From positions 1 to 64,000 of the forward strand of contig DAIDHC010000010.1 of NCBI GenBank assembly GCA_027452065.1: a stretch of DNA of 64,000 nt. The letters run 5' to 3'. The stretch's first letter is position 1, and every line of letters begins with the position of its first letter. The translations under genes were made by a program, and so were the position numbers. Under the pieces are notes generated by a model. The model ran no database searches and had not been told where the DNA came from. It saw only the letters and a program-made list of their open reading frames with translations. The DNA comes from Bryobacterales bacterium. GTDB taxonomy: Bacteria; Acidobacteriota; Terriglobia; Bryobacterales; Bryobacteraceae. Positions 9,576 to 16,699 of the stretch are shown here, piece after piece.

Positions 9576-10652
9576 TCACTGGCTAGCGGTGGAAGGAGGT
9601 CGAGTCGTCCCGCGCTTCGCAAGTGTCACCGGAACTACGACTTCCGGGATCCGCACGCCCGGGTTTTGCAATTTTTCGATCGCCATTTTCGCCAATTCCG
9701 AGCCGACCTGCGCCTTATTGATCCGTACGCTGGTCAGCGCGGGTGATTTGAACTGCGCCTCGTCGTTATCGCCGTAGCCGATCAGGCTGACATCGCGCGG
9801 TACCTCGAGGCCGTGTTTGCGAAGAGCGTCCCAGGCACCGAAAGCCATCTCGTCATAAGCCGCGAAGATAGCCGTAACCGGCTGTTTTTGCTCAAGGATA
9901 ACCTCAGCACAAGCGTAGCCGTTGCCGTACCAGTTGTCCGATAGGCTGACGGTCTGGCCTCTCGGCTCGAACCCCGCCTCGACCATCGCCCGGCTGTAGG
10001 CGGCGTAGCGCTGGCTGTACCAGGGCAGCGAGGTGTCGCCGATGAACCAGATGTGCTCGTGCCCGAGTGCAATCAGATATTTTGTAGCCTCGAGAGCCCC
10101 TGTCGTATCGTCCCAGCCGACGCGGTCGAATGGCGGCCGGTTGGCGGCGCCTACGTGATGATTGGAAAGTGTAACGAACGGAACCGACATCGATTCAAGC
10201 GCTTCGAGGAAGTTGTCGTAGTTGGTGCCAGCCAGAATCAGGCAGTCGGCCATCCCGTGGCTCCGCAGTACACCCGGAAGCTCGAGCGCGCCCGAAGGCG
10301 TCTCGCGCGAATAGTCATACTTGGTGAACATCACGAAGTATCCGGCCCGCGCGCAGTACTGCTCTACTCCCTGCAAGATGCCCGAGTGGAAGGGGTTCAG
10401 CAACCCGCGATTACTGAGAATGAAGGATAGGACGGGCGTGGAGTTCTGTACAAAGAGGCGGGCGCGGGCGTTCGGCCTATAATTCAATTCCCGGATCGCC
10501 GCTTCCACCCGCTCCTGGAGCTGTGGATCAACGTCAGGGAACTTATTGATAACGCGGGAGACCGTGCCGATAGAGACGCCTGCGGTCCTGGCGACATCCT
10601 TGATCGTGGTGATGGAATTCACCGAATCTGTCCGTTTGACTCGCCGAGCCAT
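9576..10652 (-). CDS. LacI-family transcriptional regulator (first copy)
   Basis: A 358-residue repressor-type regulator. The helix-turn-helix TIKDVARTAGVSIGTVSRVIN lies at residues about 16-36, the hinge region near 60, and a periplasmic-binding-protein-like effector domain fills the rest (IWFIGDTSLPWYSQRY, LIGYGDNDEAQF). It is divergent from the SMP-30 lactonase operon and sits just upstream of the TonB operon, so it is well placed to control both and itself. A near-palindromic site overlaps the divergent promoter. A TATAAT lies only five bases upstream of the ATG, so either the message is almost leaderless or translation begins lower, for example at the GTG giving VNSITTIKD. The effector is probably a sugar or sugar acid from the pathway; this is inference. 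Confidence 0.9.
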   Translation of the reverse strand: MARRVKRTDSVNSITTIKDVARTAGVSIGTVSRVINKFPDVDPQLQERVEAAIRELNYRPNARARLFVQNSTPVLSFILSNRGLLNPFHSGILQGVEQYCARAGYFVMFTKYDYSRETPSGALELPGVLRSHGMADCLILAGTNYDNFLEALESMSVPFVTLSNHHVGAANRPPFDRVGWDDTTGALEATKYLIALGHEHIWFIGDTSLPWYSQRYAAYSRAMVEAGFEPRGQTVSLSDNWYGNGYACAEVILEQKQPVTAIFAAYDEMAFGAWDALRKHGLEVPRDVSLIGYGDNDEAQFKSPALTSVRINKAQVGSELAKMAIEKLQNPGVRIPEVVVPVTLAKRGTTRPPSTASQ

Positions 10653-10657
10653 GAAAC

Positions 10658-10663
10658 ATTATA
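10658..10663 (-). promoter_or_regulatory. TATAAT -10 hexamer five bases upstream of the lacI-type start
   Basis: The coding strand reads TGTATAATGTTTC immediately followed by ATG. No good -35 is visible at 17 bases (GATGCA). If used, transcription would start at or very near the start codon. Confidence 0.45.
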
Positions 10664-10721
10664 CAGGTTTTGAAATCCGCTGCATCCGGATTTGTCTTCG
10701 CGAGCGCAGAATAAAAACGTA

Positions 10722-10750
10722 TTGACAGCGTTTTCAATCGCTGATAGTAT
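10722..10750 (+). promoter_or_regulatory. promoter of the lactonase/GH105 operon with an overlapping LacI-type operator
   Basis: TTGACA at 10722-10727, a 17-base spacer, and TAGTAT at 10745-10750 form a strong promoter. The bases 10722-10737, TTGACAGCGTTTTCAA, are a near-palindrome centred on CG (12 of 16 positions symmetric), the usual form of a LacI-family operator. The site covers the -35 and the start of the spacer, so binding would block RNA polymerase. The adjacent divergent LacI-type gene is the obvious candidate protein. The -10 ends only nine bases before the first ATG of the lactonase. Confidence 0.7.
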
Positions 10751-10759
10751 GCTCCCTTG

Positions 10760-11701
10760 ATGGTGAAACAGTTCATGATCGATTCCGCTCATTCTTCCCT
10801 CGGCCCCGCAACCCTCCTTACCGACTCCGGTGACCTTTGTGGCGAATGCCCTGTCTGGGACGCCACCAGCCAAAAGCTCTACTGGACCGACTGTGTCGGC
10901 TTGAAATTCCATTGCTTCGACTGGTCGAGCGGCGCCTATAGAACGCTTCGGTCAGGACTCGAAATCTACGGGTTCCGAATCAATCAGCACGGCGGGTTCG
11001 TTATCACCAACACCAGTGGCGTATGGCTTTGGGACGGAACGAACGAACCGCGGCTCGTCGCCAGCGAGGCCGAGGGTGCGCGTCTGCAATTGAACGACTG
11101 CTGCGCCGACAGCACCGGGAGGCTGATCACCGCTTCTTTCTATTACAATCCGGCGGGCGACTATGAGCTGGGCCGGCTGATCGGTGTCGATCCCACCGGG
11201 CGGGTGCGGGTGCTCGATGACGGATTCCATCTGGCAAACGGCATCGGCCTGTCGCCCGACGAACGGACTCTTTACGTAACCGACACGGTGGCGCGGCAAA
11301 TCCGCGCCTACGACTACGACGCGCCGACCGGTGCCGTCGCCCGGCGGCGCGTGCTTGTCGAGGTGCCGGACGATGAGGGGATCCCGGACGGATTAGCGGT
11401 TGATTCCGAAGGCTTCCTCTGGTCGGCTCAGTGGTATGGCGGATGCGTTGTTCGGTACGACCCGGATGGAAGCGTCGAGCGGCGGATTCCAGTGCCGGCC
11501 AAACAGACTTCGTCGGTCGCTTTCGGCGGCCCGGAGTTGAAGCATCTGCTCATTACCTCAGCCGCCCAGTCGGAAAAGCTCCCCGTCATGCCTCGGGGCT
11601 ACGACCCGGATTGCGGCCCGTTCGGCGGCGGAGTGTATCAGGCCGACGCGGGCATCGCGGGCCAGCTTCAACGTCCGGCCGCGATCCGGCTGCCGGCTTG
11701 A
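10760..11701 (+). CDS. SMP-30/gluconolactonase-family sugar lactonase
   Basis: A six-bladed propeller of about 313 residues. Metal ligands expected for SMP-30 lactonases are visible: Glu in GECPVW, Asn in LANGIGLSPDE, and Asp in IPDGLAVDSEGFLW. The family hydrolyses sugar 1,4- or 1,5-lactones to acids in the cytoplasm. As first gene of an operon with two SDR dehydrogenases and an enolase-superfamily dehydratase, it would carry out the second step of a non-phosphorylative pathway. The ORF track starts at a TTG. The ATG at 10760 and another at 10775 are better starts, because the -10 box ends at 10750 and leaves almost no leader. Confidence 0.85.
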   Translation: MVKQFMIDSAHSSLGPATLLTDSGDLCGECPVWDATSQKLYWTDCVGLKFHCFDWSSGAYRTLRSGLEIYGFRINQHGGFVITNTSGVWLWDGTNEPRLVASEAEGARLQLNDCCADSTGRLITASFYYNPAGDYELGRLIGVDPTGRVRVLDDGFHLANGIGLSPDERTLYVTDTVARQIRAYDYDAPTGAVARRRVLVEVPDDEGIPDGLAVDSEGFLWSAQWYGGCVVRYDPDGSVERRIPVPAKQTSSVAFGGPELKHLLITSAAQSEKLPVMPRGYDPDCGPFGGGVYQADAGIAGQLQRPAAIRLPA

Positions 11702-11738
11702 GTCGCACCGGATCGAACCGCACCGGAGCTAACTGCAA

Positions 11739-12878
11739 ATGACAAGCCCAATCGACTTCCGAAGCCAGGCTTCCGCGGCGGCAGACCGCCTGCTCGTTCA
11801 TCAATGGCGCCTTTGGTTCTGGGGAGATTCCATCGGCCTTGATGGCCTCCTCGATGCCACCGAGCTTACGGGCGACGGCAGATACCTCGGATTTGTCCAC
11901 GGACTGCTGAAGGGTTGGATCGCGCGCGAGCAGCACCGCAGCAAGTTCGACTACACGGCGCCCGGCGTGGCTTTGCTCCGCGCCTGGCAGCACACGGGCG
12001 ACCCTGCACTGCTGGCCGCCGCCCGCCGCCACGCCGATTATATGGCGGGATTCCGCCAAACCACCTCCGGCGCTTACATGCGCTATGAAGATGCTGCGAT
12101 CGAGCTGCCGCCGGAGCTTCCTCCTGACCACAAGGACTACGACGCGATCCGTCAACGACGGGCGGCGGAGAACGGAGGCCCTTGTGTCTTTGTCGACTGT
12201 GTTCATTTCGATGCGCCGTTCTTTGCGAAACTGTATGAGGTCACAAGGGAGCCTCAATATCGCGAACTCGCGTTGCACAACATACTGCCGCAGATCGAGC
12301 TGCTCTGGGACCGGGAGGAACATCTGTTCCATCACTTCTGGATGGAGCGAACCGGCCGGCCGAACGGCGTACTGTGGGGCCGGGGAAACGGTTGGGGTCT
12401 GCTGGGAGTCGTGCTCACGCTTGAATACCTCGGCGCCTCGGAAGAATCCGCCGCTCCCCTGCGGTCCGTGCTCATCGCGACGCTGGAACGGCTGGTCCAA
12501 CTCCAGCATGCGTCGGGAGCGTGGCATACGGTGCTGAATGATCCGGATTCCTACGTCGAGAGTTCCACCGCTGCCTTCTATGCCGACGTGATCGCACGGG
12601 CATTACGCCTCGGTCTGATCTCCGGCAGCCGTTATTCTGAAGTTCTGGAACAAGCGATGCACTTCGTACTTAAACGTGTTGATGACCGCGGCGTGTTCCA
12701 GGGTGTTTCCTACGAAACCTTCCCCAGTACACGCGCGCAGCATTATCGTGAGATGCCGCGAGGCGCGTCGGTTCCCTGGGGTCAGGGACCGCTGCTGTGC
12801 TGCCTCCGGTCGTATGCAGACCTGTATCTGCCATCGGGCAACTCCGGCGGCCGCAGGGAGACGCATGCCACCCAATGA
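11739..12878 (+). CDS. GH88/GH105-family unsaturated rhamnogalacturonyl hydrolase
   Basis: A 379-residue alpha/alpha-barrel enzyme. Typical family segments are GVALLRAWQHTGDP, FVDCVHFDAPFFAKL near residue 155 (the Asp in this type of motif is the catalytic residue in YteR/UGL relatives), and VLWGRGNGWGLLGVVLTLEYL near residue 210. These enzymes hydrate and release the unsaturated uronic acid left at the end of oligosaccharides by lyases, so it complements the lyase-like gene at 1-1620. No signal peptide is visible, so it is probably cytoplasmic, acting on imported disaccharides. It overlaps the next gene by 14 bases. GH88 rather than GH105 specificity cannot be excluded. Confidence 0.83.
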   Translation: MTSPIDFRSQASAAADRLLVHQWRLWFWGDSIGLDGLLDATELTGDGRYLGFVHGLLKGWIAREQHRSKFDYTAPGVALLRAWQHTGDPALLAAARRHADYMAGFRQTTSGAYMRYEDAAIELPPELPPDHKDYDAIRQRRAAENGGPCVFVDCVHFDAPFFAKLYEVTREPQYRELALHNILPQIELLWDREEHLFHHFWMERTGRPNGVLWGRGNGWGLLGVVLTLEYLGASEESAAPLRSVLIATLERLVQLQHASGAWHTVLNDPDSYVESSTAAFYADVIARALRLGLISGSRYSEVLEQAMHFVLKRVDDRGVFQGVSYETFPSTRAQHYREMPRGASVPWGQGPLLCCLRSYADLYLPSGNSGGRRETHATQ

Positions 12879-13626
12879 TCGAGTCGCCATCGTTACCGGC
12901 GCGGCCAAAGGCATTGGCGAGGCGATCGCGACGCGCTTTCTCGAGGCGGGCTCGGCAGTCGCGGCCTTCGACATCGATTCGGCGGCGCTGAAGGCCGCCG
13001 TGGAGCGATTCCGCCAAAAGGGACGGGTGATTGCCATCGAAGGCGACGTTGCCCGCGAGGAAGACGTCTCCGCCGCGGTCCGGCGCACCGCCGATGAACT
13101 CGGCCGAATCGACGTGCTGGTCAACAACGCCGGCATTGAAGTCCCTGGACGCCTGCCGGACTATTCCAGTGCCGACTGGGACCGACAGATTGGGGTGAAT
13201 CTCAAGGGAGCCTTTCTGTTCGCCAAGCATGTCATTCCTCACCTGGCGGGACACGGCGGCGCGATCGTGAACATCTCCTCCGTGCATGCCTTCGTCTCCT
13301 ACCCCGGCAATGCCGCCTATGACGCTTCCAAAGCGGGCATGCTGGCCCTCACGCGTACCCTGGCGCTCGATCATGGCGCCGACGGTATTCGCGTCAATGC
13401 CATCTGCCCCGGCTATATCGACACGCCGATGATGGACGAGTGGCTGGCGACGCTCGAAGATCCGGACGCCGCGATGCGGCAGGTGCTCGCGGTTCATCCG
13501 CTCGGCAGAATTGGAAAGCCACGCGACATCGCGGACGCGGTGCTGTTTCTTGCCTCCGAGAGCGCCGCGTTCATTTCGGGCGCCTTCCTGGTGGTGGACG
13601 GCGCTATGACCACGTCGGGGCATTAA
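12865..13626 (+). CDS. SDR-family sugar dehydrogenase (first copy)
   Basis: A classical short-chain dehydrogenase of 253 residues. The ORF track begins 63 codons earlier, but that extension is the overlapping end of the GH105 gene; the ATG at 12865 gives the proper N-terminus, MPPNDRVAIVTGAAKGIG. The cofactor motif TGAAKGIG, NNAG, the catalytic Ser in NISSVHAF and the Tyr-Lys pair in YDASKAG are all present. An Asp after the second strand (FDID) suggests NAD preference. In this operon it most likely oxidises the sugar at C1 to the lactone, or a ketodeoxy acid later in the path. Rhamnose, fucose and galactose are all possible substrates. Confidence 0.85.
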   Translation: MPPNDRVAIVTGAAKGIGEAIATRFLEAGSAVAAFDIDSAALKAAVERFRQKGRVIAIEGDVAREEDVSAAVRRTADELGRIDVLVNNAGIEVPGRLPDYSSADWDRQIGVNLKGAFLFAKHVIPHLAGHGGAIVNISSVHAFVSYPGNAAYDASKAGMLALTRTLALDHGADGIRVNAICPGYIDTPMMDEWLATLEDPDAAMRQVLAVHPLGRIGKPRDIADAVLFLASESAAFISGAFLVVDGAMTTSGH

Positions 13627-13644
13627 TCGGGCTATGGAGACCAT

Positions 13645-14820
13645 GTGAAGATCAACAGGATCGAGTGTCTGGAACTACGCTCTCCGCAGGCGAACGCAGC
13701 CGACTGCGACGGGGCAGTCGATACGGCCGTCATTCGAGTTTCCGCTGAGGACGGCACCTATGGCGTCGGCGAAACCGACGCACCGCCGAACGCGATCGCG
13801 GCGCTGCTGGAAACGCCCAGTGCGCACATCTGGAGCCGGAGCATTCGCGATCTGCTGCTCGGCGAAGACCCGCTTGACGTGGAGCGCCTTTGGGACAAAG
13901 TGTACGAGGGCACGATCTACCACGGGCGCCGCGGACTGGGCGTCATGCTTCTGTCGGCCATCGATATCGCTCTGCACGACCTCCGGGGCAAGCTTCTGAA
14001 CATGCCCGTCTACCGTCTTCTGGGCGGCAACGCGCGGCCCGCCGTAACCCCTTACGTCACACTCTTTCAAAGCATGCCCCAGGGCCGCTCCTGGGAGGAA
14101 ATGAAGCAATGCTCGCTGGCCCTGATGCACCAGGCGGTAGAAGCGGGATTCCAGGCGATGAAGATGGAAATGCTTTTCTACGATCTGGTGGACGACCGCG
14201 AGTTGGTCCGCTTCATCCACGAATGCCGCACCATCGCCGGCGACGACCGCGGTTTTATGATCGACGTCGGCTACCGCTGGAACAATTGGAATGACGCGCT
14301 GTGGGTGTTGCGCCGAATTGAAGAGGACAAGCTGTTCTTCGTCGAGACGCCTCTTCACACGGACGATCTCGACGGCCTTGCCCGGCTCTCCGAGGCGACC
14401 GCTACGCCGGTAGCAGCGGGCGAGTTCCTGCAGACGCGCCATGAATTCCGCGAGCTCATGGATCGCGGCGCCTGCGACGTCATCCAACCCGACATGGGGC
14501 GCGTCGGTGGTCTCACCGAAGCGATGCGTTGCGCGCGTATGGCCGCGGAACGCGGCGTCACTTGCGTGCCGCACGCCTGGAAGACCGGGCTCACGGTAGC
14601 CGCGACGCGCCACTTCGGGGCCGCCGCGCCAAGCTGCCCGTATACCGAGTTTTTTGCGCGCGACTTCTTCCCCTCCTATCTCCGTTCTCACCTCGCCGGG
14701 CCCGAACCCGTACTGCAGGCCGGCCGATGGGAACTGCCCTCCGGGCCGGGGCTGGGCGTTGAGATGGACGAAGACGTCGTGCAACGGTCGCTCGTCAAGC
14801 CACCGGTGGTGATTGAGTAG
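13645..14820 (+). CDS. enolase-superfamily (mandelate racemase-type) sugar-acid dehydratase
   Basis: A 391-residue protein with a GTG start (MKINRIECLEL). The N-terminal capping domain is followed by a barrel with the expected acid/base and metal residues: KMEM on the second strand, Asp in MIDVGYRWN, Glu in VETPLHTDD, Glu in AAGEF, and an Asp/His dyad in PDMGRVGG and PHAWKTGL. Enzymes of this type remove water from aldonic acids such as rhamnonate, fuconate or galactonate to give 2-keto-3-deoxy acids. It follows a lactonase and an SDR, which fits a non-phosphorylative sugar pathway. The exact acid cannot be read from the sequence. Confidence 0.85.
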   Translation: MKINRIECLELRSPQANAADCDGAVDTAVIRVSAEDGTYGVGETDAPPNAIAALLETPSAHIWSRSIRDLLLGEDPLDVERLWDKVYEGTIYHGRRGLGVMLLSAIDIALHDLRGKLLNMPVYRLLGGNARPAVTPYVTLFQSMPQGRSWEEMKQCSLALMHQAVEAGFQAMKMEMLFYDLVDDRELVRFIHECRTIAGDDRGFMIDVGYRWNNWNDALWVLRRIEEDKLFFVETPLHTDDLDGLARLSEATATPVAAGEFLQTRHEFRELMDRGACDVIQPDMGRVGGLTEAMRCARMAAERGVTCVPHAWKTGLTVAATRHFGAAAPSCPYTEFFARDFFPSYLRSHLAGPEPVLQAGRWELPSGPGLGVEMDEDVVQRSLVKPPVVIE

Positions 14821-14826
14821 GCCGGT

Positions 14827-15885
14827 ATGAGCCAGGATTGTGTGTGCCGCGAGAACGAGATCAGTGGCTTTCGCGCGATCACCCTCGAGAACGAACTTAT
14901 CGCGGTCACCGTACTCCCCGACAAAGGGGCCGACATTTACTCCCTCGTCTCGAAGCCGCACAATCTGGATGTGCTGTGGAAGTCGCCCTGGGGCTTGACG
15001 CATGGGCCGGTGCCCGGTGCTGCCGCCTTCAGCGAAGCTGCATGGCTCGATCAGTACGAGGGCGGTTGGCAGGTGCTGTTTCCCAACGGAGGAGATGCCT
15101 GCGTCTATCGCGGCGCGCCGTTGAGTTTCCATGGCGAAGCTTCGGCCGCCCGGTGGACGTGCTCGCATCGATCGAGCGCGACCGAGGCGGCCATGGACTT
15201 GACTCTGACTCTTCGCCGAAGCCCTTTCACTATCTCGCGCACCTTATCGCTGCGGCGCGGCGAGCCGGTGCTCCACATTGAAGAATCAATTGCGAATCTC
15301 GGCCAGACTCCGCTCCACTATATGTGGGGACACCACCCGGCGTTCGGGCGGCCGTTTCTCGATGGCGCGCGCCTCCAGGTGCCCGCTCGCCGGTTTTTGG
15401 CGCATGACACTGAGATCTCGCCGGCGTGCCGCATCGGCGCGGGCGCTTCCGAACCCTGGCCTGTAGCGGTCGGAAAGAACGGAACCCCCGTCGACCTCAG
15501 CATCGTTCCCTCCGCCACCGAGCGCGTCACCGAATTCGGATACTTGTGCGACCTGGAAGCGGGCTGGTACGCGCTGGTGAACTCCGCGCGGAATCTCGCG
15601 TTCGGATTGGCGTGGCCGTTGGAAATCTTCCCGTTTCTATGGTTCTGGCAGGAGCTCGGCGGCAGCCTCGATTACCCCTGGTATGGCCGTTGTTCGGTGA
15701 TGGCGGTAGAGCCGGTCACCAGCATTCCGGGCGCCGGACTGGGGCGCGCCGTGGCGTCCGGAACCGCGCCGGTGTTGCGGCCCGGGGAAACACTTCGGGC
15801 GAAATTCGCCGCAATGTTCTTTGAGCCGGGAGACGTCGAATCCATCGATACCAGCGGCCGCGTCCGGATGAAAATGTCCTTATGA
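14827..15885 (+). CDS. aldose 1-epimerase-like (galactose-mutarotase fold) protein
   Basis: A 352-residue protein with the mutarotase beta-sandwich pattern: an early strand ending LPDKGADIYSLV, then MWGHHPAFGRPFL with the His pair expected in the active site, and a late FPFLWFWQELGG. Aldose 1-epimerases interconvert sugar anomers and would supply the correct anomer to the C1 dehydrogenase. It lies six bases after the dehydratase and overlaps the next SDR as ATGA. Some members of this wider family bind other hexose derivatives, so the call stops at fold and likely role. Confidence 0.75.
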   Translation: MSQDCVCRENEISGFRAITLENELIAVTVLPDKGADIYSLVSKPHNLDVLWKSPWGLTHGPVPGAAAFSEAAWLDQYEGGWQVLFPNGGDACVYRGAPLSFHGEASAARWTCSHRSSATEAAMDLTLTLRRSPFTISRTLSLRRGEPVLHIEESIANLGQTPLHYMWGHHPAFGRPFLDGARLQVPARRFLAHDTEISPACRIGAGASEPWPVAVGKNGTPVDLSIVPSATERVTEFGYLCDLEAGWYALVNSARNLAFGLAWPLEIFPFLWFWQELGGSLDYPWYGRCSVMAVEPVTSIPGAGLGRAVASGTAPVLRPGETLRAKFAAMFFEPGDVESIDTSGRVRMKMSL

Positions 15886-16691
15886 CCAACGACTCAACAA
15901 GTATGGGAACCGCGAATAGCGGGAATGCGCCCCGGTTCTTTGATCTGACCAACCACACCGTAATCGTCACCGGAGCGGCAGGCGCCATCGGAGCCGCCAT
16001 CTGCGCGCGCTGCGCAGCCGCGGGTGCTCACGTGGCAGTCGCCGATCTCGACTTCGACGCGGCCGGCTCAACCGCCGCCTCTCTCAACGAACAGATATCG
16101 GGACAGCTCTGCCGGCCGGTGCGCATGGACGTAACGGACCCGGAGTCCGTGGCGGAGGCCGTCCGTCAGGTGCGGGGATGGACCGGCAAGATCGAGGTGC
16201 TCGTCAACAACGCAGGCATCGCAGGCCCCGCGGCGCCCGTATGGGATCAAACGTATGAGAACTGGCGGCGCGTCCTGGCGATCAACCTCGACGGCGTCTT
16301 TCATTGCACTCGGGCGGTGATCGGATTGATGCGCGAGCGGAAGTACGGCCGTATCGTCAACATCGCCTCCATTGCGGGCAAAGAAGGCAACCCGAACATG
16401 ACTGCTTACTCGGCGAGCAAGGCCGGAGTTATCGGCTTCACCAAGTCCGTGGCGAAGGAAGTGGCGCAGCAGGGCATTTGCATCAACGCGGTAACTCCCG
16501 CCGTGGTGAAGACCAAGCTCCTGGAACAGCTCACCCCGGAACAGGTCACTTATATGACTGACCGGATTCCGATGCGCCGGACGGGTTTGCCGGAGGAAAT
16601 CGCCGCCGTCGTTCATTTTCTTTCCAGTCCGGACTGCTCTTTCGTCACCGGCCAGGTTTACGACGCCAGCGGCGGCCGCGCTACCTACTGA
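15882..16691 (+). CDS. SDR-family dehydrogenase (second copy), possible 2-keto-3-deoxy acid dehydrogenase
   Basis: A 269-residue classical SDR with TGAAGAIG, NNAG, a catalytic Ser in NIASIAGKEG and YSASKAG. An Asp (VADLDFD) again suggests NAD. The segment KEGNPNMTAYSASKAGVIGF and the later TPAVVKTKLLEQLTPEQ resemble the SDRs that oxidise C4 of 2-keto-3-deoxy-rhamnonate or -fuconate. With the first SDR, lactonase and dehydratase, this would complete an oxidative deoxysugar route up to a diketo acid. The cleaving hydrolase that would follow is not in the window. The start is the ATG overlapping the previous stop. Confidence 0.82.
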   Translation: MTNDSTSMGTANSGNAPRFFDLTNHTVIVTGAAGAIGAAICARCAAAGAHVAVADLDFDAAGSTAASLNEQISGQLCRPVRMDVTDPESVAEAVRQVRGWTGKIEVLVNNAGIAGPAAPVWDQTYENWRRVLAINLDGVFHCTRAVIGLMRERKYGRIVNIASIAGKEGNPNMTAYSASKAGVIGFTKSVAKEVAQQGICINAVTPAVVKTKLLEQLTPEQVTYMTDRIPMRRTGLPEEIAAVVHFLSSPDCSFVTGQVYDASGGRATY

Positions 16692-16699
16692 GTCTGAGA

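Noticed and set aside
10757-10759. TTG as start of the SMP-30 gene
   Set aside because: An ATG follows directly, and the -10 box ends only six bases before the TTG, which would place it at or before the transcription start.
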